From contig NC_135557.1 of the NCBI RefSeq assembly GCF_964340395.1, positions 4,920,216 to 4,976,215 on the forward strand: DNA of 56,000 nt. Direction: 5' to 3'. Source of the stretch: Glandiceps talaboti (taxonomy: Eukaryota; Hemichordata; Enteropneusta; Spengelidae). The notes beneath the pieces are model-generated. The model worked only from the letters and a program-made list of their open reading frames with translations. It was not told where the DNA came from and made no database searches. Below are positions 49,501 to 55,980 of the stretch, piece after piece; the stretch's first letter is position 1, and each line of letters starts with the position of its first letter. The position numbers and the translations under genes are program-made.

Positions 49501-51374
49501 AAAATATATTTTTTAAATTCAGTTGAATTTGGTATATACTTCAAACGTGACATGTTACACTCCAACAATTATTGTGCGTAGGATTGAAATCTACAAACTT
49601 TGCTCTTACCGAAGGAATTTGGTTTATGTTATATATCAGGAATGCTAGATTCAAATTTCATATAACTTGGTGCAACATTGATAACAAAGCAGATTTAAAC
49701 TGAAGGCAAAACCGTATATTTTTTGGCCTACACATATTGTTGGAATGCAAACCTCTGACCTATAGCTATTATACATGACGTGCATACCACTTAATTGGAA
49801 AATTAATGATTTGAAACTGTATGAAGTTTAAAGCTTACATAGTTAACATATTGTCTAAGTATAAAAGAAATATCATTCATTATGCAAATTAACCATTTAG
49901 CTTATAAGTTAAATCATCTAGTTTAAATGACGCATGCACGTCTTTAACATAAATCATGTACTATATTATCTAAAATTTAAGGTTTGCAATCTAAAGGTAT
50001 TGCCCAATTATCGAAATGATTACTTATGGAAATTACACCTCACAATTAAAAAGTACACAAGCAATCACATCAAAATGTATAATTTGTTTATGGTTGATAA
50101 ATGTATCAAGTTAAATTACATTTGAAGTTTGCATTCTTAAGATATAGCCTAATTACCGAAAATCATTACTTATGCAAATTACCCATTAAAATTAAATACT
50201 ATACCAACAGGCTTTAGAGGGTATGTGTGTTTTCTCATAGATGATGTATGTGATAAATTATATGGAATTTGAAGTATGTATTCCACAGATATAGCTCAAT
50301 TGTTGAAGATCGTTAATAATGCATATTATTCATGAAAATTAAAAGATTTATCAAGAAACCTCATGTGCCCATAGGTATGGTTGATATATGCACCAAATTA
50401 TATGAAATTTGCAGTTTACATTCTTAAGATAAAACATAAATACCGAAAATCACCAATCATGCAAATTAATTTTTTGGACAAGTGCGCTTTCTGATGGTTA
50501 ATGTATGTGCCAAATTATATGGAATTTGAAGAGTACATAATACAGCTTAATATAAATAATTATTCAAATTACTCATTAAAAGTAAAGATGTATCAACAAA
50601 CTTCATAGGACAGGTGCGTATTATTATGATTGAAATATGTGCCACATTATATGAATTTTGAAGCTTCATTATAAAGATGCAGCCTAATTACCTAATTGAT
50701 TATGCAAATTTTCATTAAAACTAAACTACATAAAAAATGCTATAGGACATATGCGATTTGTTATATTTAACGTATGTATTGAATTATTTTGAAATTGAAG
50801 TGTGCATTCTTAATATAAGGCCTAACTAATACCGAAAATCATTAAGCATGCAAATTATTCACTAAAACTGTAAGCATTATCAACAAACGTTATTTGACAT
50901 ATGTGCTCTGTTATGGTAATGTATGTACTGAATTATATGGAAATTGAAGTATGAATCAAAAACAATTAATTATGCAAATGTTTCACCAAATCTTTGAGCA
51001 AAATCAAGAAATTTTATAGGACATATTCACTTTCTTATGTACTAAGTTAAACTGAAATAAGTATGTATTCTTAATATAAAGCCTACTTTTTATTCATTAA
51101 CACAGTAAGGTATATCGACAAACTCTGTAAAACAAATGCACCTTGCTATGTTTAACATATGTACTAAATTATATTGAAATTGAAGCATGCAGTCTTAAGA
51201 GATTGCTTAATTAGTTGATTCATTGATATGCAAATTGACCTAAGTAAAATGAACATATCTCGCTCAAAAACTAAACAATTTTAGCCATTATCCCTACCAT
51301 TATAAGTACCAAATTTCATTTTAATTAAGTTAGCGGTTTTTAAGAAAATGATGACGCTGTCACAAACAGACTGA

Positions 51375-51426
<52 letters not shown>

Positions 51427-52291
51427 TGGACGGACGGACGGACGGATGGACTGACAGACATACAGACAGGCATAGCCATTTTAATACTTCCCCTTATGAG
51501 AGGTAAAAAGCACACGTGTTTGATAAAAACATAGACAGTGTTGTCTGTTGACAATGTATATTGCATTCTTAATTTCCACTTATGAAAATGGAAAATAGCT
51601 GAAAGTAGCATATTTGTTAATTCCAACGATTCGAATGTTTGCAAACATATGTAAATACTACCCCCACCCTCCTGCGATTCCTGATATTGTACCCCACTTC
51701 ACTTCCTTCAGAAAAAAATATGTGTTTATTCGCAAGTGGAAGGGGTCATTGAAAAGCCAATACACTGAAGGAGTACAGTTCTACAATTCAAACACTCCTC
51801 AAGTGTATGAAACGTTATAAAGAGTAAACTTTTTCTGCAGGGCCAAACAAGCTGGACCATTTGCCAGGAGCACTTTGCCAGCCAGTTGACAATTTTACCG
51901 GTAAAGAACACCACGAAATTTTAGAGGGGATAATGAGTCATCTTCATGTACATCAAAAAAAGTACAATAAGCCACGTCCAGTTCTCGTTGAGGTAAGCAG
52001 GCGTGTGCGTTTATTGTTTTAAAATACTGTTTACTTATTTATTCCACCTTCTAAGAAAATAATATATTTATTTTGCGGTTTCTTTCATTTTTTATGTATC
52101 CTCAGTCACTTAATACGTTTTTCGCTCATTCTCATTTCCAGATCTTGCATGGACTTGGTGGCTTGGGAAAAACAGAAATTGCCAGACAATACATCTTTAA
52201 ATACTGGAAGAAATACAAAGGTGGTGTATTCTGTATTATCAATGGTCACTGCAGAAGCTTTATTGATTTCGGATACAAGATGCTGCTTAAG
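34341..52291 (+). CDS. Gene B: DED/NB-ARC protein, 5' part, 5 exons, carrying the Polinton-type element in its first visible intron
   Basis: Exons: 34341-34406 (ATG at 34343), 47586-47789, 48876-48962, 51841-51992 and 52142-52291. All joins keep the frame (phase 1, 1, 1, 0). Exons 1 and 2 together form one death effector domain. Exon 3 is a 29-residue linker. Exons 4 and 5 match gene A's linker and P-loop exons in length and sequence. The rest of the NB-ARC and TPR part would lie right of the window. DED proteins recruit caspase-8-type partners or other DED proteins, so a role as a death or immune signalling scaffold is inferred. The first intron is 13.2 kb, of which 12.75 kb is the inserted element; without it and one TSD copy the intron would be about 420 bp. 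No coding damage is seen in the visible exons. Confidence 0.8.
34471..34577. repeat. (CA)n microsatellite
   Basis: In gene B's intron, between the exon donor and the Polinton-type element. Confidence 0.95.
34659..34664 (+). repeat. Target-site duplication, left copy (GCAATC)
   Basis: GCAATC directly abuts the left terminus AGTAGTATAG; the same six bases abut the right terminus. Six bases is the duplication size produced by Polinton integrases. Confidence 0.85.
34665..35286 (+). repeat. Left terminal inverted repeat of the Polinton-type element
   Basis: About 622 bp, inverted copy at 46774-47414. The outer 430 bp differ from the right copy only at a handful of positions. The inner third is made of short direct repeats (GCTACGCT units, CACTAAGGGT units, GGTTACCAA units, GTTACAACT units) whose copy number differs between the two ends. 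Its inner edge carries a TATTTAAA box. Confidence 0.9.
35259..35266 (+). promoter_or_regulatory. TATA-like box at inner edge of left TIR
   Basis: TATTTAAA stands 48 bp before the ATG at 35314, pointing into the element. The identical box occurs in the other TIR, so each end could act as an inward promoter. Inferred from position only. Confidence 0.4.
35314..35807 (+). pseudogene. Left-end gene of the element, unknown function, frameshifted near its C-terminus
   Basis: The open frame from ATG 35314 runs to a TAG at 35746-35748 (144 residues). The base following an A6 run near 35700-35705 shifts the frame; in the alternative frame coding resumes (rich in Ser, Asn, Tyr, then [14 protein letters not shown]) and ends at TAA 35805-35807. 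The span is one base short of a multiple of three, so a single lost base explains it. The N-terminus is acidic and Ser-rich; the middle reads [17 protein letters not shown]. It is the only gene at this end on the + strand and lies just inside the TIR promoter-like box. No domain recognised. Confidence 0.6.
35867..36532 (-). pseudogene. Broken zinc-ribbon protein gene of the element (about 220 codons, two frameshifts)
   Basis: No long ORF marks this stretch, but the - strand shows coding sequence in three successive frames. From ATG 36532: CxxC (CQLC) and CFNCC; then, after a shift in an A-rich run near 36420, a second finger set with CNIC, CKNIC and CFDCC; then a charged tail that shifts again near 36185 into a basic, Trp-rich C-terminus ([20 protein letters not shown]) ending at TAA 35867-35869. 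The full span is exactly 222 codons, so the two shifts cancel. Paired Cys knuckles suggest a zinc-binding nucleic-acid protein or transcription regulator. Function unknown. Confidence 0.55.
36566..37012 (-). CDS. Small element protein, 148 aa, unknown function
   Basis: Begins [19 protein letters not shown], a Gly/Ala-rich hydrophobic N-terminus, followed by a charged helical region ([10 protein letters not shown]) and a C-terminal hydrophobic segment ([14 protein letters not shown]). From memory, proteins with this start and layout recur as uncharacterised proteins in invertebrate genomes, probably always from this type of element; I cannot verify that here. Likely a virion or membrane-associated protein by context. 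It is intact in this copy. Confidence 0.7.
   Translation of the reverse strand: MGAAVAMIDGGAILNATAFVGGSYVAKAASGGDDVKEEHEKELKRHDLALENFNKDREVWLEHRQKVLDFIAKQKNVDVHARQNLVLTDQNLNLYLEFHPESTQSTLTSLENEPEFSDYYQPSDDMKLYQYIYLAGGGILLVYLTKNI
37121..37360 (-). CDS. Small element protein, 79 aa, unknown function
   Basis: ATG at 37360 and stop at 37121-37123. It has an N-terminal amphipathic or hydrophobic part ([15 protein letters not shown]) and a short hydrophobic stretch ([13 protein letters not shown]). It lies between two other small - strand genes with AT-rich spacers of about 80-110 bp that contain TATATA-like sequence, suggesting each gene has its own promoter. No domain recognised. Confidence 0.6.
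   Translation of the reverse strand: MTDYTKLIVNGLYDGAVLSALTITNSFILDKTIKMAPDSPKTSTSFKKFASVAIAVSGAVLEEDMLEQRNMLPVDPYKG
37444..37893 (-). CDS. Small element protein with one membrane segment, 149 aa
   Basis: The N-terminus is Gln/Glu/Thr-rich ([12 protein letters not shown]), then a basic block with [12 protein letters not shown] and KKRKKSK, then one membrane segment ([18 protein letters not shown]). The basic patch before a membrane anchor is like that of minor virion proteins that bind DNA or membranes, but the function is unknown. It appears intact. Confidence 0.65.
   Translation of the reverse strand: MSDTESITQPQVETQVETHVETVTTNSKTKNPGRVAWGKKLAVISAETKKRKKSKTKEPIVDSAKSMEPMKATKVTESDNKSSQFNSTNTMILLTLGSLVIGAAGLYYKRQWFLQSSDIVSFQSSAESTESKQLMTLEPVKNKALFEME
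37998..38672 (-). CDS. Element protein with acidic Leu/Asp/Gln-rich tail, about 224 aa
   Basis: The open frame extends upstream to 38795, but the first 41 codons are a low-complexity hydrophobic run. I prefer the internal ATG at 38672 (start [13 protein letters not shown]). The middle ([20 protein letters not shown]) is the most domain-like part, followed by hydrophobic helices ([20 protein letters not shown]). The last 60 residues are a tandem acidic repeat of NDL/DQEL type encoded by a 9-12-bp repeat. From memory the core resembles an uncharacterised family found with related elements. Function unknown. Confidence 0.6.
   Translation of the reverse strand: MEQTLSDLTILQPTAAISEPQVSPIVKYRERLLCIIAAGQSKAFLGKNFTLEHIEKASDKEIEKYYKIHESTYSSLVSDNIVNGVLFGISKIVGLVLPVHNVNKLSDDLKNNFLVTNQFKQLTGKLAYSYGPLLALTSGGLTILNNINFATHTGHTCPKKSDLNDLNELNDLNQVDFNDLSQLDQDLVKELAIELDQELNQELDQDIENNLELDLVEKSFKKLK
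38830..39429 (-). pseudogene. A32/FtsK-like genome-packaging ATPase, interrupted by one stop
   Basis: Walker A is [10 protein letters not shown] near residue 14; Walker B is [10 protein letters not shown]; a sensor-like segment reads [15 protein letters not shown]. This order and spacing fit the short packaging ATPases of Polintons and NCLDV-type viruses, which pump DNA into capsids. The start is ATG 39427-39429. A TGA at 39016-39018 interrupts the frame right after the sensor motif; the same frame then stays open for 61 more codons to TAG 38830-38832. Span 200 codons, as usual for the family. A single C-to-T change would explain the TGA. It lies just downstream of the capsid candidate. Confidence 0.8.
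39460..40655 (-). pseudogene. Probable double-jelly-roll major capsid protein, frameshifted near its N-terminus
   Basis: The long frame from 40425 to the stop at 39460 encodes about 320 residues rich in beta strands, with [16 protein letters not shown] near the start and a Cys/His-containing CGLKVMN near the end. Coding in the same frame continues upstream of that ATG ([12 protein letters not shown]). The natural start appears to be ATG 40653-40655, but a tandem 8-bp duplication (CGTTACAA twice, 40624-40639) throws the first codons out of frame; the span minus 8 is exactly 396 codons. From memory it resembles the F54H12.2-like proteins of invertebrates, which I take to be capsid proteins of such elements. 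Assignment rests on that recall, length, beta content and position next to the ATPase. Confidence 0.6.
40747..41996 (-). pseudogene. Element protein: acidic N-terminus, coiled coil, C-terminal membrane segments; split by a frameshift and a stop
   Basis: Two open frames, 41484-41996 ([12 protein letters not shown] start) and 40747-41343, belong to one gene. After a one-base shift near 41500 the second frame opens ([19 protein letters not shown]) and runs to a TAA near 41370, with coding resuming in the same frame. The span is one base short of 417 codons. Parts in order: acidic Asp-rich head, a [10 protein letters not shown]...[10 protein letters not shown] domain, a coiled coil ([20 protein letters not shown]), then [16 protein letters not shown], a Gly/Ser hinge and two further hydrophobic segments ([26 protein letters not shown]). 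From memory the C-terminal half is a recurrent uncharacterised family. A membrane-active or internal virion protein is a guess from layout. Confidence 0.55.
42035..42730 (-). CDS. Element protein, 231 aa, probably the C-terminal half of a split gene
   Basis: Starts at ATG 42730, overlapping the end of the upstream frame by 8 bp. The core ([20 protein letters not shown], then [19 protein letters not shown]) looks like a folded domain; it ends with an Ala/Val/Pro linker and a membrane segment ([15 protein letters not shown]). From memory, relatives carry the upstream 267-residue part and this part as one protein, so the break may be a frameshift in the A-rich stretch near 42755. A true overlapping pair of genes is the alternative. 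Function unknown; a capsid-associated role is possible by context. Confidence 0.5.
   Translation of the reverse strand: MVENPDAPDEARRSWHWYKFQNPDYKQYNYFVLPNSTGFTQAGLGRLNRSIESYVYCVLGSQADMRVSIADSGGAGQETRQKMISLLEDETRGINEDDSIPRYQNVINATRVKLDLAISPSLWLILSKMIINLNMNVAGYNNFLQQATEDMKFGYNNINNDVKESALKEMEGHDDPVERLDAPASSVAPAVAVAEPAAVAVTPEHGEHDVVHEYSTMGIIVGIIFLSYLFV
42723..43526 (-). CDS. Element protein, 267 aa, probably the N-terminal half of a split gene
   Basis: The N-terminus is a basic Pro/Lys/Thr linker ([13 protein letters not shown]), then a globular part with [34 protein letters not shown] and [21 protein letters not shown] 43526 overlaps the upstream 118-residue gene by 13 bp; an ATG at 43499 is a second option. 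The frame ends with YEWWKKTY and a short AT-rich tail, which looks unlike a natural C-terminus. No enzyme motif seen. Confidence 0.5.
   Translation of the reverse strand: MFYIGLEKMWSLGLPATLTQRPEIKLTRKPNLYRPFYTESPPLTRTKTKTKPKPKSPLVVPELQEQLHFPKPFTLDKNANYALHQPFDKKLSVDIRDILVNMVVFVSETERFNIKLRDIFKNYIISHFNADSANKWLKGPNMHYWDQQLNFAVWLATTGCGVSIHDHLYNDEIPKQIQSFFRFHVYFTIRRILNELSFPQPDNPDTFNKVDNLYHVSSYHRICDEFGLDYNTDFRFTYDTSGNNGIGVGYEWWKKTYIKDINIKYNG
43514..43870 (-). CDS. Small element protein, 118 aa, unknown function
   Basis: Starts [20 protein letters not shown]. Mixed alpha/beta appearance with no membrane segment. It sits between the integrase and the 267-residue gene and overlaps the latter by 13 bp. 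The ATG lies just beyond the chromodomain stop at about 43878, so the gene order is tight. No domain recognised. Confidence 0.55.
   Translation of the reverse strand: MFGEHNITKFLNKYKDVLGFIVELEWDNLRRKNMHVLNVNTGVKLKDQNLYQIILAFCKEVEKKNFFKRIEFVHLFPDSEDNQEVKYLNEYWVLKLIQDTRNRRIFQDNYGNLLVCFI
43878..45051 (-). pseudogene. rve-type integrase with C-terminal chromodomain, broken near both ends
   Basis: The catalytic core is complete: first Asp in WQADIVEM, second Asp in [10 protein letters not shown], Glu in ASVVERFNR, the D,D-35-E arrangement of retroviral-like integrases. An SH3-like part follows ([12 protein letters not shown]). This enzyme cuts the TIR ends and joins them to host DNA. The likely start is ATG 45049-45051; 41 codons later a TAA (44926-44928) interrupts the frame, which then continues unbroken to TGA/TAA at 44038. 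Downstream, a tandem duplication of about 30 bp and a TAG separate a chromodomain remnant ([17 protein letters not shown], 43895-44010). Chromodomains in Polinton and Ty3 integrases steer insertion by binding histone marks. No HHCC zinc finger was recognised. Confidence 0.85.
45146..45607 (-). CDS. Small element membrane protein, 153 aa
   Basis: ATG 45605-45607, stop at 45146. A basic N-terminal helix ([15 protein letters not shown]) leads into a long hydrophobic region ([20 protein letters not shown], then [15 protein letters not shown]), probably two membrane segments, then a coiled-coil-like helix ([19 protein letters not shown]). The layout of helix, hairpin of two membrane spans and coiled coil is shared, from memory, with an uncharacterised family linked to such elements. 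Appears intact. Confidence 0.6.
   Translation of the reverse strand: MIDQNITSIQDLSNYLTRVCSAYRCSYKLLSRVNKGILITSGIISGVGALAAVPAIPVFVSLLAAVPIVVTVVNQNLKLSDKVSRLKVQYKNFKELVTYTQANIYSETPQEFIQEVFMKSLEMQKAVNYTPPLERYLKYYKLNGYSEPHAIVK
45627..46408 (-). pseudogene. Beta-rich element protein with repeated module, at least one frameshift
   Basis: Frame 1 runs from ATG 46408 to TAA 46109 (99 residues, with a [20 protein letters not shown] linker). A shift in the A-run at 46106-46116 opens the next frame, ending TGA 45724; in it are [11 protein letters not shown] and [13 protein letters not shown] second shift near 45760 opens a further copy of the last module ([12 protein letters not shown]) ending at 45627. 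The two modules come from a 56-bp direct duplication (45665-45720 and 45813-45868). Alternating strands suggest a jelly-roll-like minor capsid or penton candidate, but this is only a guess. Confidence 0.45.
45665..45868. repeat. 56-bp direct duplication inside the element
   Basis: AAGGTTTGATAATTAAAGTG at 45665 and again at 45813, with similarity continuing through AATGAAA and TTAAATCTTGAC-like sequence. It encodes the repeated module of the beta-rich protein. Confidence 0.75.
46443..46634 (+). pseudogene. Remnant of protein-primed type B DNA polymerase (about 60 codons)
   Basis: On the + strand, opposite to the other right-end genes. [20 protein letters not shown] matches what I recall of the palm/thumb region of Polinton and adintovirus polymerases (NNxVFGKTMENxR-type motif). 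It is followed by a few family-like residues and TGA 46632-46634. The exonuclease, the YxDTDS polymerase motif and the terminal-protein region are all missing upstream and downstream, so this is a deletion scar. The last codons overlap a recycled piece of the neighbouring gene. Confidence 0.7.
46624..46758 (-). CDS. Right-end mini-ORF, 44 aa, one CxxC
   Basis: ATG 46756-46758 lies 33 bp after the TATA-like box of the right TIR. The first 30 residues include [15 protein letters not shown]; the last ten are encoded by the recycled segment shared with 45838-45915. It looks like the 5' stub of a gene cut by the same deletion that removed the polymerase. Function unknown; it may not be expressed. 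Confidence 0.35.
   Translation of the reverse strand: MDPNIQRYITIRENCPTCDSSAPEFENKKERLTFSIFSSAIVKI
46774..47414 (-). repeat. Right terminal inverted repeat of the Polinton-type element
   Basis: About 641 bp, the inverted counterpart of 34665-35286. It is slightly longer because it has an extra CACTAAGGGT-type unit and an extra GGTTACCAA unit. The outermost ten bases differ from the left end at one position (AGG versus AGT). Confidence 0.9.
46791..46798 (-). promoter_or_regulatory. TATA-like box at inner edge of right TIR
   Basis: TATTTAAA on the - strand, 33 bp before the ATG at 46758. It mirrors the left-end box. Confidence 0.4.
47415..47420 (+). repeat. Target-site duplication, right copy (GCAATC)
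   Basis: Same orientation as the left copy and immediately after CTATACTCCT, the right terminus. Confidence 0.85.
47586..47789 (+). CDS. Gene B exon: rest of DED (helices 2-6)
   Basis: The acceptor TATATTTCAG starts a phase-1 exon reading [17 protein letters not shown], then [11 protein letters not shown], then [10 protein letters not shown]. The RxDL motif (RFDL) in the last helix is the hallmark of death effector domains. The donor is GTATGT. The other half of the domain lies 13.2 kb upstream, across the Polinton-type element. Confidence 0.8.
48876..48962 (+). CDS. Gene B exon: linker between DED and NB-ARC (predicted)
   Basis: Chosen because it alone bridges the DED exon (ends phase 1) and the 51841 exon (starts phase 1) with an open frame: [17 protein letters not shown] and a tail of TQDTEIEQ. 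The donor is GTAAGG. The acceptor (ATAATAG) has a poor pyrimidine tract, so the start is the weak point; a neighbouring AG at 48868 would give the wrong phase. No domain recognised. Confidence 0.5.
49870..51340. repeat. Degenerate tandem repeat, unit about 110-150 bp, gene B intron
   Basis: Same family as 1-890, with more units (about ten). The part from 50446 is collinear with the left copy; 49870-50445 holds further units of the same array. ATGCAAAT occurs near 49882, 50174, 50459, 50702, 50849, 50973 and 51227. It ends in a CA microsatellite near 51379-51424. Confidence 0.7.
51841..51992 (+). CDS. Gene B exon: linker before NB-ARC
   Basis: Same length (152 bp) and phase as gene A's 1345-1496 exon, with a better acceptor (TTTTTCTGCAG). 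It contains [20 protein letters not shown]. Confidence 0.8.
52142..52291 (+). CDS. Gene B exon: NB-ARC P-loop
   Basis: 150 bp, nearly identical to gene A's 2501-2650 exon, with P-loop GLGGLGKTE. It ends CTTAAG before the donor GTTTGT. The following NB-ARC exon is not present before the window ends. Confidence 0.85.
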
Positions 52292-52543
52292 GTTTGTTAC
52301 GCTAAACTGACACTGCAAACGCTAAAGACATTTACGTATTACAGTAGTTTGAATGGACAGGATAATTTTTGAAGCCCAGAAGTGAAGGGGGGGGGGGGGT
52401 GTCACCATGTTTTTGAAATTGGAAATATAGTGGTTGTCATCAAGGTTTAATTCGTTTTGCATTGTGCTTTGGATTCTAATAGAAGAATCATTCACTTTTA
52501 TCTTCCGTGTTTGTTTGTTTGTTTGTTTGTTTGTTTGTTTGTA

Positions 52544-52581
<38 letters not shown>

Positions 52582-53411
52582 GATTTAAAGTAAGAAAAAC
52601 GTCTGACTGATTGCCTTGGTGATTGGTGGGGACATTACTTAGGGCGTGTAGATGGAAAAGCTTTCCAGTGAAAATGATCACAATAGAGATATGCGTTTTT
52701 GGTAAAAAAATACATATTTGCTTAAAACCTTAAACTCAATAATAAACTTTGAAATGTTTTGGCGCAGTCGATTGGTCTGAAATTTGGGGAACATCTATCA
52801 AGTAATGTCTTTTTGTCAATTTATTAAAGTCAATATTATCTGGCAAATGATATGCATATTAAGTGGGAAATATGATTTTTTTTGGTACAATTCAACAATT
52901 CAAAAACTACTTGACAGATTGCTCTGAAATTTAGTTACGATGTTACTAGTACTGTTCTGTAATGATTTGTTCAAGTCAAAGTGATCTGACAAGTGATATG
53001 CAAATTAGGTCAGAAATATGTGACTTTAGGTAAACAAAAATAACATAAGCTCAATATCTACTGGGCATACTGGCCTGAGCCCAAGTGCAAGGTATACAGT
53101 TTTACTGATGTCATGAAATCATTGAGTCTTTTATGCGGGGGGGGGGGGGATTCGCACTTTGGTCACAAAGGCACCATGGGGTTTCTCACCTTGTCAATGG
53201 CACCAAGATTAACATGTTTAAGATTTTTTGAACTCACTTTTTAGCACAGCTGAACTACATTCATTCATGATTGGTTCATACATGCTCATGATGCCATAGC
53301 CCTGATAGAATGTCTTGTCCGTCTGTCTTCCTATCAGTGAGTGACTTAAAGTCACAAGCCACTGGCAGGACTATTTTGATATTTGGTAGGGATTATGGAG
53401 CTAAATCCACG

Positions 53412-53755
53412 CCAAAAGTCGAACTCGTCAAGTGATAAGTCAGGTACATCAAGCGAAAAGTCAGGAACGTCAAGTGATAAGTCAGGAACGTCAAGTGATA
53501 AGTCAGGTCCGTCAAGCAAGTAACAAGTCAAGAACGTCAAGTGAAAAGTCAGGTCCGTCCGTCAAGTAACAAGTCAGGAACGTCAAGTGATAAGTCAGGT
53601 CCGTCAATTGACAAGTCAGGAACGTCAAGTGATAAGTCAGGTCCGTCAATTGACAAGTGAGGAACGTCAAGTGATAAGCCAGGTCCGTCAATTGACAAGT
53701 CAGGAACGTCAAGTAATAAGTCAGGAACGTCAAATGACAAGTCAATGTCTTCAAT
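53412..53755. repeat. 21-bp minisatellite
   Basis: Units of GTCAAGTGATAAGTCAGGAAC type, alternating between an AACGT and a TCCGT version, about 16 copies with a few shortened ones. Open frames reading LSLDVPD or TYHLTFL are produced by it on both strands and are not genes. Confidence 0.9.
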
Positions 53756-54206
53756 TAATGAATAGAAATGCAGGAATGATATAGTCGAATGATAGGTCAA
53801 ACTCTTGACGATGAATCAATATGTACTACTACAAAACTGGTGTACATAGTTGAAGTTCTTGGTACCCCTTAGTGTGTTTGATAGTCAACCCAACTACGTC
53901 ACGATGCGTAATGCCCTACGTCATATTTCGTCATGCAAGGTTTCTTCAGATTCTAATTAGTAAGCTAGGGGATAGCAACGGTGATCGACCGGGGAGAACT
54001 AAAGCTTTTTGAGCGCATGTTAAAACAGAGGTAGTGGTTGCACACAACGAATAATAAACTTTTAAATGGGTGATAGAGATGTGTTTTTGTTTTGTTTATT
54101 TGTGTGCTGTTCTGTTTGGCTGATGATGAATAAACTAGCCATGGTGATATGAAGTCTGATCTTTTATGTCTTTCAAATTTGACAAGGGCGATCCTTTGTT
54201 GCTAAC

Positions 54207-55980
54207 GGACCGGTCAGTTTCTTCAGCCTGGGGGGGGGGGGGGGCGGTGGATTCTTAAATTGGGCCGTCAAAAAGTCACTGGACACCCCCCATCTGTAAA
54301 ACCCAAAACATGATGACCCCCTCCCCCCCATATATATAATATTCACATGACAGCTATTTTTTTTATCGTGACTCAGTGTGGACTGCTTGACTGTCTTGCA
54401 TCTACTTTATAAGATCCTGGGTTAGCACTATCATATTTATAATTATTGACTACACAGGGTAAATGTATTCCAAAAGGAGTTTAATAGCATCTTGACAGTG
54501 AAAGGTATGGGGAAGTTTTGAGTAGGGAATATGTATATCTCTTATGGGGGGGGGGGGGTCCTAGGGGGTCCCCCTCCTAGAAGTCCTGGAAAGTCAATTT
54601 TGAGACTAATTTCCAAGCTTTACAAAACAGCACCAACATGTAAAAAGCAAATACATAGGGTTGAAATACTTTTGAAATATACTTTGATAGCATCTTAACA
54701 GTAAGTGGGGAAGAGCTTGAGACAGGGATATGTCCACCTCATGTGGGGGTCCAAGGGGGTCTCCCTTTAGAAGCCCTGGAGGATGTTTACTCTTAAAGCC
54801 AATTTTTAGGCTATTCAGACCCTTTCAAGCAATAACTCAATCCATGCTTTACAAGACAGCACTATCAAGTATCAGAAACTATTCTTTATAACTTACATAG
54901 GGTTGAAATATGTTCTTAAACAGTTAAATGGCATCATTATATACATGTAGTAAAGGTCAGCACATCTACTGGTAGTATCATTGGTAGGGTAGATTTGGAG
55001 TTTAAGGCAATTTTAGACTCCCTTGGCAAACATTTCACATCTTTAAAAGACTATCATCTAAAATTGGAATTGGGTGAAAATATTTTAAGAAAGGTTTAAT
55101 ACCATTATGACAGTAAAAAGGTTGTTGGTGCATCTGATTGTTGGTTGAATGCATGTGTGACCTCTGTGGGTGAGGGAGTCCTTGGGGGTTTTCCCCCTGG
55201 CAGATCTGCAGTTTTCTGCTTCTATTAAGGCAATGTTTAGGTTATTCATAGCCTTTGAGGTAATATTTCCAACCTTCAAATAGCTAACGTAAATGTAAGT
55301 TTTAAATGGGTTTCCCAAGTCACATAAAAATGGCCCTGTAACATTGGTATACTGGCATTAATATTGCCTGTATAGTAAAGTCACCGGTATGTTAGAGAAC
55401 TTTAGGTGGTCATACCTAGTGTATAATGGAAACTGGAATCTGATGAGATATGGTGATTTGTAGTGTCAATAACATGTAGTGTCCAAAATAGAAAGTGTAT
55501 TAATCCCTTCTGACAAGTTCACAGTGACGAGTAGGGAACATTTTTCTTTTATAAACTATCTATGAAGATTACCATTACGAAACCTTCAAGTTCACGTTTA
55601 CCCCAAAGTGCAATATAAGTGAAGCACTGATTGTGAAACAGCCAAGCATTTACATGACATGTTCTGTAACTAGTGTGGTAACTAGGTAATACATGTATAT
55701 GTATATTTATAGTTATGCTTGAACTAATAAGTAATATTAAAGAATTCATGTAAGAAACAGGGAGAAGAACAAATATTTACATGTACCACATTTCAGACAA
55801 GGCTATATGCCATTGTAGAAAAAGGATTTTTTTCTTCCATCACAATCCAAAACACAATGATCCCCCATCCACAATTTTGAAAACAGCATGACCCCCCCCC
55901 CTACTGCCAATTTCAAAAACAGGGTGACCCCCCCCCCTCCCAATCCACCCCCCCCCCAGACCAAAGAAACTGACCGGTCC
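54207..55980. mobile_element. 1.77-kb repeat with inverted termini
   Basis: Left end GGACCGGTCAGTTTCTT followed by a G run; right end is the reverse complement preceded by a C run. No ORF of note inside. A shorter copy of its right half is at 28836-29640. Target duplication not certain (TAA on both sides at best). A non-autonomous DNA transposon is the likely class. Confidence 0.55.

Larger units (their letters stand above)
47790..51840. other. Gene B intron sequence around the linker exon
   Basis: Apart from the predicted exon 48876-48962 it holds a C-run (48523-48536), an (ATAAT)n array (about 48665-48702) and, from 49870, the octamer-bearing tandem repeat. No further coding signal seen. 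Confidence 0.5.
50446..53396. repeat. Segmental duplication, right copy
   Basis: Direct-orientation copy of 1-3557, about 50.4 kb downstream, covering the intron repeats, the NB-ARC linker exon and the P-loop exon of gene B. It lacks the 850-bp insertion of the left copy. It is the source of the gene A/gene B paralogy seen in the window. Confidence 0.85.

Noticed and set aside
49870-51340. CRISPR-like array
   Set aside because: The units are long, diverged and lack identical repeats with unique spacers; the genome is eukaryotic.
53352-53800. Possible repeat protein (LSLDVPD heptads)
   Set aside because: A 21-bp minisatellite keeps frames open on both strands; no exon signals.
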